A stretch of 64,000 nt of DNA from a virus. The notes under the pieces were generated by a model. The model saw only the letters and a program-made list of their open reading frames with translations. It ran no database searches and was not told the origin of the DNA. Position 1 is the stretch's first letter, and every line of letters begins with the position of its first letter. A program made the position numbers and the translations under genes. The stretch lies in IMG/VR virus record IMGVR_UViG_3300031673_000014, positions 1 to 64,000 of that record; one strand, given 5' to 3'. Below are positions 40,837 to 49,640 of the stretch, piece after piece.

Positions 40837-41262
40837 TTATTCCCCGATCATTCCTAATTTATCAAAAACAGATAGATCAGAAAGAGATAGAACAGCTTTT
40901 TCGTCTTTCATCTCTTTCATCAAAGCTTTGAACGTTTCTTTTTTCAGGACCGGGAAATCCAGTTTTACAGGAACCGGAGAATTCAGGAACAATTCAGTTT
41001 CAGTAAGGTTTGATTCTTGCTCGTCTGCAGAGTTATAACCACCGGGATTGAATTGTGTTATTCTTTTTTCTGCCATTTTTCCATACTTCAAAGCAATAGA
41101 ATTTGATCCTTTTGTGAACAATTCATCAACTTTGACGAAATCCTGCTTTAATTTAGCAACCATGATAGATTCTTCCCAGTCCGGAAACCCTGGAAGTTCA
41201 AAAAGTTTTGTCATAGCAACTCTACTCTCTCTGAAATCTTTAAAAGTAAACTCTTCTTTCAT
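40837..41262 (-). CDS. Hypothetical protein (141 aa)
   Basis: ATG with GAGAGGA upstream. Soluble and charged: E-E-F-T-F-K-D-F-R-E-S-R-V-A-M-T-K-L-F, P-G-F-P-D-W-E-E-S, and a C-terminal L-S-L-S-D-L-S-V-F-D-K-L. No family recognised. It lies downstream of the helicase on the minus strand, 52 nt apart, and may be its partner. Confidence 0.6.
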   Translation of the reverse strand: MKEEFTFKDFRESRVAMTKLFELPGFPDWEESIMVAKLKQDFVKVDELFTKGSNSIALKYGKMAEKRITQFNPGGYNSADEQESNLTETELFLNSPVPVKLDFPVLKKETFKALMKEMKDEKAVLSLSDLSVFDKLGMIGE

Positions 41263-41314
41263 ATTATCCTCTCTTGAATTTATTTAAGGTGAATTAAATT
41301 CCCCCTGATTCCTA

Positions 41315-42811
41315 TTATACTTTCTTGGCTGTAAGAGTCAAGATGATGTTTCTTGCAGTCTCCATTTCACTCATATTCATTTCTTTTAATTGACACTTCC
41401 GGCCAATAGCGACATATATCTTCATCCATAAGATATTCCTTCTCCGGAAACTTTCGGTATGGATTATTCTCTTTTTACCGTCCAGTTCCTTTACTGATTG
41501 CTCACCTACGTACCGATTGATCATTGCGTTAATTTCTTCACGGAAAGATTTTTCTTTCATTGACGGGGTAATATGAGCGTTTCCAGAGATTATCTCAAGT
41601 TCTGGTTTATGCTGTCCCGGGAGACCTTTTCCTCCGTCTTTTTTTTCTTTATATTCAAGAGCCCTGTCTTGTTCCCATATCCAATTCTTGAAAAAAGATA
41701 TGAAGTCCGGATCTGCCGGTGCTGTGATATAAGCGAAGTCTTTGTATGTTTTGAATCTTGTCGCTCGATTCAGGCATTGGATTAACCATGGCTCAGAGCG
41801 GTATATGTGCAGAATGATCATAAATGCTGTATTCGGGGCATCTAATCCTTCTGAAGCTTGATTACAGCTACTTAAGACAGGGAATTCACCTTTTCTATAA
41901 CTTTTTATTATACCAAGAGAATCTTTCATTTGAGAGTCAACGGATTTACATTTACACCACTTATGATTTACATGTCTGGAATACTCTCTGGCTAGTTCAA
42001 TGTCAGCTCCAACAATAATCATTTGAGCCCAAGGATTATTTCTTCTATATTCCATAAATTCAGACATTGCATTGTCTATTACTTGAAAAGCATAATCACT
42101 TCGAACGGCTGCATTAAGATGTTCTCTGTCCATAGAGTCATATTCAATAATCTTTTCACCTTTTTTATATTCCCCGGATCCGTCTATAAGATTTAATTTT
42201 ACAGGAATAATGGCATCTTCTCTGAGGGCATCTTCCCGGGTATATGTTACCCATCGTATATTTTTAGTTTCTGTTTTATCCAGCATATTATTTTTATATG
42301 GGAAAAATGAGATCTTATCCCCGGTGTGACGAAAGGCGGTCCCGGTCATAAAAACACAAAGTTTTGCTAATTTTACCAACTCAAGAAAAGGCTTCTCCCA
42401 GCTCCCATCACTGGAAACGTGATGATGTTCATCAGCAATAAGAATATAATTATATTTTTTGAAATCTTCTATTATATTGTCGGCATTACTGGCAATGGCT
42501 TGAAAAGTTATCCCGAATCCGTCTAATCCCCTTGATGGATCTTTTCCGTTATCCGCAACCCTTATTGTTTTCCCGGAATCAAAGAAAGGATCAATCATAC
42601 TTTCTTCAATTTGGTATACTAACGATAACCGGGGCGCGACATGCATAATTTTATCAAAGCCATTACCAATTAGATGTTTTGCAAATAGAATAGAATCTCC
42701 GCTTTTACCGGATCCCGGATGAGCATCTATAAATATTTTATTTATTGGTTCACCTTCAATAATTTCGTTACATATAGAAATTACTTCAGATTGATGTTTT
42801 CTCCAAGCCAT
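41315..42811 (-). CDS. DEAD/DEAH-type superfamily 2 helicase
   Basis: 498 aa. Motif I is D-A-H-P-G-S-G-K-S (residues 29-37), motif II I-A-D-E-H-H (123-128, DExH type), motif III M-T-G-T-A-F, motif V E-G-L-D-A-P-N-T and motif VI Q-C-L-N-R-A-T-R. All helicase motifs are intact. It resembles the short UvsW/RecG-like helicases that phages use in replication restart or recombination. On the minus strand in an operon behind the antirepressor at 42896. Confidence 0.85.
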   Translation of the reverse strand: MAWRKHQSEVISICNEIIEGEPINKIFIDAHPGSGKSGDSILFAKHLIGNGFDKIMHVAPRLSLVYQIEESMIDPFFDSGKTIRVADNGKDPSRGLDGFGITFQAIASNADNIIEDFKKYNYILIADEHHHVSSDGSWEKPFLELVKLAKLCVFMTGTAFRHTGDKISFFPYKNNMLDKTETKNIRWVTYTREDALREDAIIPVKLNLIDGSGEYKKGEKIIEYDSMDREHLNAAVRSDYAFQVIDNAMSEFMEYRRNNPWAQMIIVGADIELAREYSRHVNHKWCKCKSVDSQMKDSLGIIKSYRKGEFPVLSSCNQASEGLDAPNTAFMIILHIYRSEPWLIQCLNRATRFKTYKDFAYITAPADPDFISFFKNWIWEQDRALEYKEKKDGGKGLPGQHKPELEIISGNAHITPSMKEKSFREEINAMINRYVGEQSVKELDGKKRIIHTESFRRRNILWMKIYVAIGRKCQLKEMNMSEMETARNIILTLTAKKV

Positions 42812-42865
42812 TATTTATTATCCTTTCTGCAAAATAATACGCGATGATCATAATCTTGCACCGTT

Positions 42866-42901
42866 AAATAAGATAGGTCGAAATCCTGTCCGATCTTATT
42901 T
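42866..42901 (-). terminator. Hairpin at the end of the antirepressor gene
   Basis: AAATAAGAT (42866-42874) and ATCTTATTT (42893-42901) pair, with an inner GG/CC. The stop codon of the antirepressor (42898-42896) lies in the right arm. The U-run is weak, so partial termination before the helicase gene is likely. Confidence 0.5.
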
Positions 42902-43519
42902 ATTCTCTTTAATATATTTCTTCCTGAAATTATCTATGTTCTGCATTGTCATAACTGCTTGAGGGTAGTTTCTACTCTCGGAGACGTTTGTTCTAAGAGT
43001 CAATAATCCAAGATTTAAAGATTTTTGAGAGGGTATATTTTTCCCGGTCAACAACCCATTATCTCTCATAATGTCAAATATTTCTGTTTGGCTTAACCCT
43101 AAATGTTTGCCAGCATCACGAATAGAATAATGTTTTGATTCATCTCTCAGGGCAGCATCAGCAAGTGCAGCTTTTGGTTTTAGAATTGCATTTTCTTCCT
43201 CTAGTTTCTTATACCTCTGAATAGCGAGCTCATAACCTTTTACGATCATCAAAGCTTCTTCTGCCTGTGTTGTTGGCAACTTCCTACGATCATCGGAAGT
43301 GATTAAAGAACTATTTTCCTTAATTCTCATTGAAACTGCCGTTACTTCATATTCGTTCAAATAAGTAATCTTACCATTCTTAACTTTATCAGGAAAAATC
43401 TCATTAACCCTTTTTATTACAAGGGCATAACTTACTCCTAATGAATCTGCAACTTCTTTTATGGTCATTGTTTTTTCTGGAAAATCTTCTTGTGGAAATA
43501 ATGCAAGATCTCTGTTCAT
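42896..43519 (-). CDS. KilAC-domain antirepressor (copy 2)
   Basis: The ATG at 43519 has AAGGAG 7 nt upstream; the frame is open 11 codons further but into the leader stem. 207 aa. N-terminal HTH (T-I-K-E-V-A-D-S-L-G-V-S-Y-A-L-V-I-K-R-V) and C-terminal KilAC domain (L-K-P-K-A-A-L-A-D-A-A-L-R-D, Y-S-I-R-D-A-G-K-H-L-G-L-S-Q-T-E-I-F, then A-V-M-T-M-Q-N-I-D). Same domain plan as the protein at 16700, but with little sequence identity. The ribosome site lies in a perfect 18-bp stem. Confidence 0.85.
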   Translation of the reverse strand: MNRDLALFPQEDFPEKTMTIKEVADSLGVSYALVIKRVNEIFPDKVKNGKITYLNEYEVTAVSMRIKENSSLITSDDRRKLPTTQAEEALMIVKGYELAIQRYKKLEEENAILKPKAALADAALRDESKHYSIRDAGKHLGLSQTEIFDIMRDNGLLTGKNIPSQKSLNLGLLTLRTNVSESRNYPQAVMTMQNIDNFRKKYIKENK

Positions 43520-43656
43520 AAAAAACTCCTTAAGTCTTCCTGTAGCGACCACTAAAAAGCTAGTTCGGAAAACTTTATAGGGCAGGAAGACTTAAGGAGT
43601 CTTTCAAATCCCAAACTAATATAACTCTCCGCTAAAAGAGCAGATCAACGATCTTC
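43520..43656 (-). ncRNA. C4-like attenuator leader RNA of antirepressor copy 2
   Basis: Minus strand: the arm at 43600-43583 (ACTCCTTAAGTCTTCCTG) is perfectly complementary to the arm at 43542-43525, with a 40-nt interior. The right arm includes the AAGGAG ribosome site and is followed directly by six T and the ATG. The transcript would begin near 43654 with GAAGATCGTTGAT, as for the leader at 16537. When folded, both transcription and translation should be blocked. Confidence 0.65.
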
Positions 43657-43660
43657 CATA

Positions 43661-43689
43661 ATAATACAGACATTAAAGAACATTGTCAA
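43661..43689 (-). promoter_or_regulatory. Minus-strand promoter of the antirepressor leader
   Basis: Minus strand: -35 TTGACA (43689-43684), 17-nt spacer, -10 TATTAT (43666-43661). Near consensus. It faces away from the plus-strand promoter at 43706. Confidence 0.65.
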
Positions 43690-43705
43690 ACAATATAAAA
43701 TAAAC

Positions 43706-43734
43706 TAGACATACGATTATTATTGTGCTACTGT
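43706..43734 (+). promoter_or_regulatory. Candidate promoter of the recombination operon, with inverted TAATCG motif
   Basis: -35 TAGACA (43706-43711), 17-nt spacer, -10 TACTGT (43729-43734). The spacer contains CATACGATTA (43710-43719), the reverse complement of the TAATCGTATG motif. It would drive the genes from 43752. Confidence 0.45.
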
Positions 43735-43751
43735 TTAGTTCAGGGGGATAT

Positions 43752-44783
43752 ATGAACTATACCGAATATCTAAAAAGAATTGATGTTTTAAAAAAACAGA
43801 ACATCAAAGTAGGAAGTTTTGACTTTAATGGTCAAATGCCGATTGAATTCCTTAAGATTGAAATAATTGAGGAAGAAGTGACCGATTCTGCTTTTCATTG
43901 GCAGGACAAGTGGTCAAATAATGGGGGGAAATGGGTAAAAGAAAAATCTATCGTTGACTGGGATAAAAACTACATTCTTATGCTTGGCGGTTTGTGTGGG
44001 ATCGAGTCTGATCACTCTAAAAGCGAAAAAATGGGAAAATACTCATATCTTTCAAAGTCTACCTGTTATCGTGTTCTTCCTTCGGGGAAAAAAGAGTATG
44101 AGTCTGCAGAATATGAATTTGATGCTGAGGTCAGGGCTGAAGAAGTAGTTTTGAAAAATGAGATTAAAGCCATGGAGTATGAGGAGAAAAAAGCTTCTAA
44201 TTCTCTACGGCAGAATGACAGAGAAGTTTCCCGGAAATACAAAAGTGATTTTGAGAAACAATTAGTCGTTGTTGAAATGGCTAAATTCGGCAGACAGAGG
44301 GCTGACACTGGGGCTCACAAGAGAGCAATACAAAAGATGATAAAATTACCGTCTGCAAACGAATCGTTGATTGGTACTCATTTATTCTGTTTTCAGTGTG
44401 TTCCTGATTTTTCTAATAAAAATGTTCGTCAAAAGTATCTTGAAACTGACAGTCCCGGTTCTTCTGTTTTCGGACAAATAGAACATAGAGATTCTGATGT
44501 TATTGATCAGAAAGATACTGAACCATCGGCAATGTTCCAGATAGCAGAAAAAAAAGGATCGTTAAAATCAAATGCTGTTTTATACAAGTTGGCAGGATTT
44601 GTACTTGAGTCTGAGGCACACGCTGAAGGTTTTCTGGATCTTTTAAAGGGGTATAATGAGATTGAAGATAAAACTTCAAAGTTGATATTCTGGGTAGATC
44701 TATTTGAATCAATAGATCCTATTATTAAAAATGGCACTATCGGTGCTAAAAAAGATTACTTAAAAAACTGGGGGAATAAATGA
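43752..44783 (+). CDS. Hypothetical recombination-region protein (343 aa)
   Basis: The ATG at 43752 has AGGGGG 5 nt upstream; the longer frame runs into the promoter. The central K-F-G-R-Q-R-A-D-T-G-A-H-K-R-A-I-Q-K-M-I-K-L resembles the basic 'TRAxNRAIR' helix of single-strand annealing proteins (Sak/Rad52-like), and the next gene set is a recombination module. The match is weak and the order of other elements does not settle it. A helical C-terminal part follows. It could be an annealing protein or only an unrelated DNA-binding protein. Confidence 0.5.
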   Translation: MNYTEYLKRIDVLKKQNIKVGSFDFNGQMPIEFLKIEIIEEEVTDSAFHWQDKWSNNGGKWVKEKSIVDWDKNYILMLGGLCGIESDHSKSEKMGKYSYLSKSTCYRVLPSGKKEYESAEYEFDAEVRAEEVVLKNEIKAMEYEEKKASNSLRQNDREVSRKYKSDFEKQLVVVEMAKFGRQRADTGAHKRAIQKMIKLPSANESLIGTHLFCFQCVPDFSNKNVRQKYLETDSPGSSVFGQIEHRDSDVIDQKDTEPSAMFQIAEKKGSLKSNAVLYKLAGFVLESEAHAEGFLDLLKGYNEIEDKTSKLIFWVDLFESIDPIIKNGTIGAKKDYLKNWGNK

Positions 44784-44914
44784 AAAGTTTACTTAACAAC
44801 GTTATCATACTGACAAGTATAATGGCCGGATTTATACTGACCTTTGTATGGTTTGGATGGAAAATGGCTATAGTATTATTATTATTAACACAATTCGCAG
44901 GGGGAATAGAATGA
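44780..44914 (+). CDS. Single-span membrane micro-protein (44 aa)
   Basis: ATG overlapping the previous stop, GGGGGAA upstream. Almost entirely hydrophobic (L-T-S-I-M-A-G-F-I-L-T-F-V-W-F-G-W). One or two membrane helices. Its end carries the ribosome site (AGGGGG) of the next gene. Function unknown. Confidence 0.5.
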   Translation: MKSLLNNVIILTSIMAGFILTFVWFGWKMAIVLLLLTQFAGGIE

Positions 44915-45165
44915 AAATATCTATAGAAATGGAAATACCGGACAATGTTTTAAAAGGAATGTTCGGTGTTGCGGATGTGAACATAAAAATGGTTGAAGAC
45001 ATGGTAAGAATATCTTTTTATCAAGAGGTTGCCTCTAAACATGGCGATATTGATAGTGTATTGGATTGGATTGCATCGGATGATGTTTCAGAAGTTGAAA
45101 GAAGATTCCGTAAAAACCTTATTGAAATGACAAGAAAGTTCAATCAAAAGAGGAAATCTAAATGA
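44911..45165 (+). CDS. Hypothetical protein (84 aa)
   Basis: ATG at 44911, with AGGGGGA 6 nt upstream, overlapping the micro-protein stop. An N-terminal beta part (K-I-S-I-E-M-E-I-P-D) is followed by helices with V-L-D-W-I-A-S-D-D-V-S-E-V-E and a basic tail (F-N-Q-K-R-K-S-K). Overlaps the SbcDC-like gene by 4 nt, so it may be a co-factor of the nuclease. Confidence 0.6.
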   Translation: MKISIEMEIPDNVLKGMFGVADVNIKMVEDMVRISFYQEVASKHGDIDSVLDWIASDDVSEVERRFRKNLIEMTRKFNQKRKSK

Positions 45166-48100
45166 AAACAGCGCATATAGCAGACTTACACCATAGTCCA
45201 GAGAGACATAAAAAAGTAATGAGAATCTTGGATCAGGTTATTGAGATCCTTCCAGATGTTGATTTATTGACAAATTCCGGTGAGAATTTCAATAATCCTT
45301 ACAATATTGGAGAGGTTTACAATCAGCTGCTTGATAAGTGGGGAGAGGCTACAGCGATTAAACCGGTGGCTACAATAGATGCTACTCAAGGAAAGCACGA
45401 ACGGGAAGGAATGCTAAGAGGTCTCAAAAGTGCTGGTATAGTTATTATAAAGCCCGGAATGGCTTATGGGTATGGAGCAGGACAGATCTATCCTAAAATT
45501 GATGGGCTTGAGCCAGAAATGCTATTATTCGGCGTTCCTCATGCTCATAAGGGAAAAATCGTGATGGGTGAAATGTCCAGAGATGAAGCCAATGCTAAAG
45601 TAAATCAGGAAATGGCAAAACTGTATTCTTTTTATGGTGCATTGAGAGCGAATAATCCCGATATACCAGCCCTTGCCGTTGGTCATGGAGTCGTACAGGG
45701 TAAGAATACCAGAGATTTACATGCTATTAAGAACAGTTCTATTTATTCAACTGAAGCTGAATTAAAACAAATGGGCTGTGATTTTTACGCATGGGGACAT
45801 TATCATGTCCCTACAGAGTTTGAATTAATCAAGGGCGGTTATCTCGGTTCGTTTGCCTGGGATTGGAACGAATTGAACTATAAACCGGCAATTACTATCA
45901 TGGACTGGGATACAATGGAAGTTACCAGACATGAGCTTGATATCAATACAAGAAAAAAACTTGTTATGTTTCCAGGGGATAAAATACCAGACCTGACCGG
46001 TTGTGATGTTCATTTGATCAATAATGAAACTGAATGGACTGAATCTGACTGCAGAGATGCCGGAGCCGGACAGATAAAAATAACAACAGAGGTTGAACTT
46101 GAAAACAAGATAAGATCTCAGGCAGTAGTCGAAGCCGTTTCTTATCCGGAAAAATTCAAAGCGGTTTATCCCGATGCAACCGATAGGCAATTACAGGTTT
46201 GTGATGAAATGTGGGAAGCTGACAAAGCAGAGGGTAAGATACCCGAAGAAAAGGTCATAACTCCTCTATACCTGACTGTCCATGGATCAAAGAACTTCCT
46301 AGAAAGAATAGGCAGGGAAACAATAAAGATTGATTTTAGAGACCATGACGGCCTTGTAATGCTTATCGGTGACGGTGGACTCGGAAAGACAACGTTGTTT
46401 GATTATGCTAATCCGTTTCCGCTGCTTTTCGCTCAGGGGAATTCATTACTTTCTACTTTCGAGATGGAAGATTCTTTTATTGAGCAGGGATGGGATATAA
46501 ACGGGGAAGTTTTTATTATAAAGAAATTTTTCAAACCTACTTTAAAAAGTCCTAAAGCCGAATATTATGCTTTTAAAGAAAATGGCGAAAAGATATCCGG
46601 TCTGGATTCTGGGAATGTTGGACCGTATAGTGATTGGTGTCTGTCTATGTTTGGATCTCCCCGAAGATATTCTTCTTCTGTTTTCAATACTCAGTTTGAC
46701 GACAATCCTGCGACATTCTCAGGGCAAAAGATAAATCCTTCCATATTTCAGGCAAATAATATTGAGTTAAAATCATTATTTCATGAGCTGGCAGGAACAG
46801 ATTTGAAACATCTTGAGCTGCAATGTAAAGCAAAAGCCGACGAATTCAAAGATATGGCTGAGAATGAGCTTATGAAAAAGTCCGGTGTAGAAGAAAGTAT
46901 TCCCGATACTGCGGTATTTATGGAAAGGATGTCAGAAATAAATCACGAAATTGCTGATAAGAGTATTGTGTTAGGGGCAATAGACAGTGAAATATTATCC
47001 TGCAAAGTAAAAATCAAAGATATAGAGAAGATTGAAGAGGGAAATAGAGACATTGATACAACAGTCTTTATTCTTAACGGACAGATTGGTACGGAAACTG
47101 CGAACAGGAATACCCTTAACCATGAGCTGTCAGGGCTTAATAATGTCGACATTGATACTGTTACCAAGGTTTTAGAAAAGATGGATTCTGACAAGGTTAT
47201 ATACGATTCTCGCTTAAAAGAACTTCCAGAGATCAAAAGACATAATGTTGATATTCAACAAACATTTATGAAAGCTCTTGAAAATTGGAATACTGATAAC
47301 CTGGGAATTGTAGAGCATAACAACAGTGTTTCATCTATTAAAAAAGAGATTGAAACTGCCATGTTGAATAAAACAAGGGCAATTACAAGAAAAAAAGATA
47401 AACAGGTCAGAGCTGAACAGGATCAAAAAAACCAGAACATAAACATTGAAAATGAATATGGAAGACTTAAGGTAGGGATTGAACAATCCATATCCACTTT
47501 GAATGAACAGATCAAAACCGGAAAGGAAATGGTTGAAAATATCGTTGCCTGTCCTAAGTGTGGATATCAGGATGAAGATTCTCTCAAAAAGAAGTCTGAC
47601 TATGAAGCAAGAATAAAGCTGAGAGAGACCGAACTTGATGGTAAAGTGAAAGAACTTCTTGAATTGGTAGAGCCGGAAAAAGTAACCGTAAAGGCTGATT
47701 GTTCGGAAGAAGATAAAGAAATTGTCGAATATGATGAGATAATCAATCAGGTAGTACCAGAGATAAAGCCAGTCCCCGATAAACCGATTGAACCGGTTTA
47801 CTTGAATGAAGATCTCCCGGTGTTTGATTTTGACAAATATTCTTCTTTGAAAGACCAGATTTCTTCTTATTCTGAATCAAAAATAACAGAACTGCAGACA
47901 AGAATTTCAGAGTGTACAAAGAGAATAGCTGATTTACAGAATCAAAAAGAGTCTAAAATAAAGACCGAAATTGATTATTCTCCTGTTGATCAATTGAAGG
48001 CTGCCGAAGAAAAACTGAAAACTATTGAAAAAGAGATCCAACAATTAAACAATGAGATTTCTTTAAAAGAGTCTAAGATATCTGATATCAATAAGATGAG

Positions 48101-48650
48101 AGAATCACTTGTTGAATACGACAACCGGATAGAGAAGTATAATGAGGAATTTACTTTCTGGGCTGATATGAAAGAGAAATGGGGTCCTAAAGGGATACCG
48201 GCCAGAATACTTGAGCATACAGGACCTTATGTTGATCAGGAGGCGAACAGGATACTCGCGAAATATTACCCATTGTATAAAGTTCACTCAGAGACTACAA
48301 AAATGTCCAGTGATGGTAAAAAAGAGCTGGAAGTGTTTAATATCTCAGTAGTGAATCAAGAGACTACCAGAACAAAGCCGTTGAACTGTATAAGTGGAGA
48401 AGAGAGAAACTTCATTAATGAGGCTCTACGGTATGCTTTCAGGAAAGTAAACGAACAGAATTCACTTGTCCGGTATAATGTTATGTTTGAGGACGAGCCC
48501 GACTCACATGTTTCTAGTGCTCAATTACATACGTTTTGGGATTTATTAACCGATATATCAGAAGATCGATTATCTTTTTGTATATCTCATTCTCCGGAAG
48601 TGAAACATAGATCAGCGACAACAATAGATATAATAGATTTGGAGGGGTAA
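45162..48650 (+). CDS. Single-chain Mre11-Rad50 (SbcD-SbcC) fusion nuclease
   Basis: 1162 aa. Residues 1-290 are a calcineurin-like nuclease: I-A-D-L-H-H-S, then S-G-E-N-F-N-N, Q-G-K-H-E, V-G-H-G and W-G-H-Y-H. The second and third motifs deviate from GDxxD and GNHD/E. From about 380 comes a Rad50/SbcC ATPase: Walker A G-D-G-G-L-G-K-T-T (403-411), coiled coils, zinc hook C797-P-K-C800, signature S1078-G-E-E-R, Walker B F-E-D-E (1109-1112) and an S-H-S-P-E switch. In T4 (gp46/47) and bacteria these are two genes. It would process DNA ends for recombination-dependent replication. Confidence 0.88.
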   Translation: MKTAHIADLHHSPERHKKVMRILDQVIEILPDVDLLTNSGENFNNPYNIGEVYNQLLDKWGEATAIKPVATIDATQGKHEREGMLRGLKSAGIVIIKPGMAYGYGAGQIYPKIDGLEPEMLLFGVPHAHKGKIVMGEMSRDEANAKVNQEMAKLYSFYGALRANNPDIPALAVGHGVVQGKNTRDLHAIKNSSIYSTEAELKQMGCDFYAWGHYHVPTEFELIKGGYLGSFAWDWNELNYKPAITIMDWDTMEVTRHELDINTRKKLVMFPGDKIPDLTGCDVHLINNETEWTESDCRDAGAGQIKITTEVELENKIRSQAVVEAVSYPEKFKAVYPDATDRQLQVCDEMWEADKAEGKIPEEKVITPLYLTVHGSKNFLERIGRETIKIDFRDHDGLVMLIGDGGLGKTTLFDYANPFPLLFAQGNSLLSTFEMEDSFIEQGWDINGEVFIIKKFFKPTLKSPKAEYYAFKENGEKISGLDSGNVGPYSDWCLSMFGSPRRYSSSVFNTQFDDNPATFSGQKINPSIFQANNIELKSLFHELAGTDLKHLELQCKAKADEFKDMAENELMKKSGVEESIPDTAVFMERMSEINHEIADKSIVLGAIDSEILSCKVKIKDIEKIEEGNRDIDTTVFILNGQIGTETANRNTLNHELSGLNNVDIDTVTKVLEKMDSDKVIYDSRLKELPEIKRHNVDIQQTFMKALENWNTDNLGIVEHNNSVSSIKKEIETAMLNKTRAITRKKDKQVRAEQDQKNQNINIENEYGRLKVGIEQSISTLNEQIKTGKEMVENIVACPKCGYQDEDSLKKKSDYEARIKLRETELDGKVKELLELVEPEKVTVKADCSEEDKEIVEYDEIINQVVPEIKPVPDKPIEPVYLNEDLPVFDFDKYSSLKDQISSYSESKITELQTRISECTKRIADLQNQKESKIKTEIDYSPVDQLKAAEEKLKTIEKEIQQLNNEISLKESKISDINKMRESLVEYDNRIEKYNEEFTFWADMKEKWGPKGIPARILEHTGPYVDQEANRILAKYYPLYKVHSETTKMSSDGKKELEVFNISVVNQETTRTKPLNCISGEERNFINEALRYAFRKVNEQNSLVRYNVMFEDEPDSHVSSAQLHTFWDLLTDISEDRLSFCISHSPEVKHRSATTIDIIDLEG

Positions 48651-48652
48651 TT

Positions 48653-48988
48653 GTGGGAAGACCAGCAAAAAAATATGGAGGAGATGCTCGAAAAGAGTAT
48701 CTCGATGTAGCAAAAAAACTTTTCATAAAGAAAGGTTTTGCAAATACTTACATAAGAGAAATAGGCCGGTTGTCAGGGTATAATGAGAGTAATCTTTACA
48801 CTTATTGGAAAACAAAAGAGGATCTTTTTAATGAAATTACAGCTTGTGTTTCTGATATGGATTTGGATTCTGCTTGCCAATTTCCTATAGAGTATGCAAT
48901 TATGGTAGAGAAGATGCTTTCTGAAGAAGGAACTTTGATTACTAAGTTATCAGAATTAAGCCCGGAACTTTTAGTTTCAATGCTATAA
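48653..48988 (+). CDS. TetR-type DNA-binding protein, short
   Basis: 111 aa, GTG start 2 nt after the nuclease gene. Residues 10-60 match the TetR HTH: L-D-V-A-K-K-L-F-I-K-K-G-F-A-N-T, Y-I-R-E-I-G-R-L-S-G-Y-N-E-S-N-L-Y-T-Y-W-K-T-K-E-D-L-F. TetR proteins are usually near 200 aa; here most of the ligand/dimer domain is lacking. It is either a stripped regulator or a relic. Unusual in the midst of a phage recombination operon. Confidence 0.7.
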   Translation: MGRPAKKYGGDARKEYLDVAKKLFIKKGFANTYIREIGRLSGYNESNLYTYWKTKEDLFNEITACVSDMDLDSACQFPIEYAIMVEKMLSEEGTLITKLSELSPELLVSML

Positions 48989-49029
48989 ATATGAGGGGGA
49001 GAAATCCCCCGGTATCAAGAGAGGAAACT

Positions 49030-49638
49030 TTGAAAAACGTAATTATTTATTTATCTGTTATTTTTTGTTTTATAATATTAGGGATTTTGATCGGTCGTTA
49101 TATAATCCCTAGGGATCCTGTAGTGATTGAAAAAGTGGTCGAAAAAATTGTTTATTTGGAAAAGCCGAAAATAGAAAAAGTGTTCAATTATATAAATCCT
49201 ATCCATGAAGAAGACTATATTAAATTAAGCAGTCCATACGGTCTAAGAGAAATTCCGAAAGGGATCTATACCGGGGGAGCATTAGACCGGGATCATGAGG
49301 CACTTGATTTATATGGTACTTGGCAAGCCCGGATTGTGGCCGTCGCTGATGGTGTTGTTAAAGAAAAATGGTATGTTCCTAATGAATATAAAGGCTATAA
49401 AGGACATCCGATTTATGGCGGATATATTGTAATACTTCATTCAGACGGAAGCGAGACAGGTTACGGACATCTTAGCTGGATAAGCTCAGAGGTCCATGAG
49501 GGAGACTTTGTTTCTCAGGGTCAAGTAATTGCCCGGCAGGGTGACACGGGACTGTCAGACGGCGGACATCTTGATTTTTCCGTTAAGATAAATGGAGAAT
49601 ATGTAAATCCGTTAAAATATGTTGACATAGAAGAATAG
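49030..49638 (+). CDS. Membrane-anchored M23-type peptidase-like protein
   Basis: TTG at 49030 has GAGAGG upstream; a 13-codon extension to ATG 48991 has no ribosome site and overlaps a GGGGGA/TCCCCC hairpin. 202 aa: an N-terminal membrane helix, a coiled coil, then an M23 fold with H-E-A-L-D (HxxxD), Y-G-H-L-S and G-G-H-L-D-F. The last should be HxH (H-L-H-F); the zinc ligand His is Asp here. This may still bind metal or be inactive. It could degrade or bind peptidoglycan; away from the lysis genes, so a role in DNA entry or exclusion is also possible. Confidence 0.65.
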   Translation: MKNVIIYLSVIFCFIILGILIGRYIIPRDPVVIEKVVEKIVYLEKPKIEKVFNYINPIHEEDYIKLSSPYGLREIPKGIYTGGALDRDHEALDLYGTWQARIVAVADGVVKEKWYVPNEYKGYKGHPIYGGYIVILHSDGSETGYGHLSWISSEVHEGDFVSQGQVIARQGDTGLSDGGHLDFSVKINGEYVNPLKYVDIEE

Positions 49639-49640
49639 TA

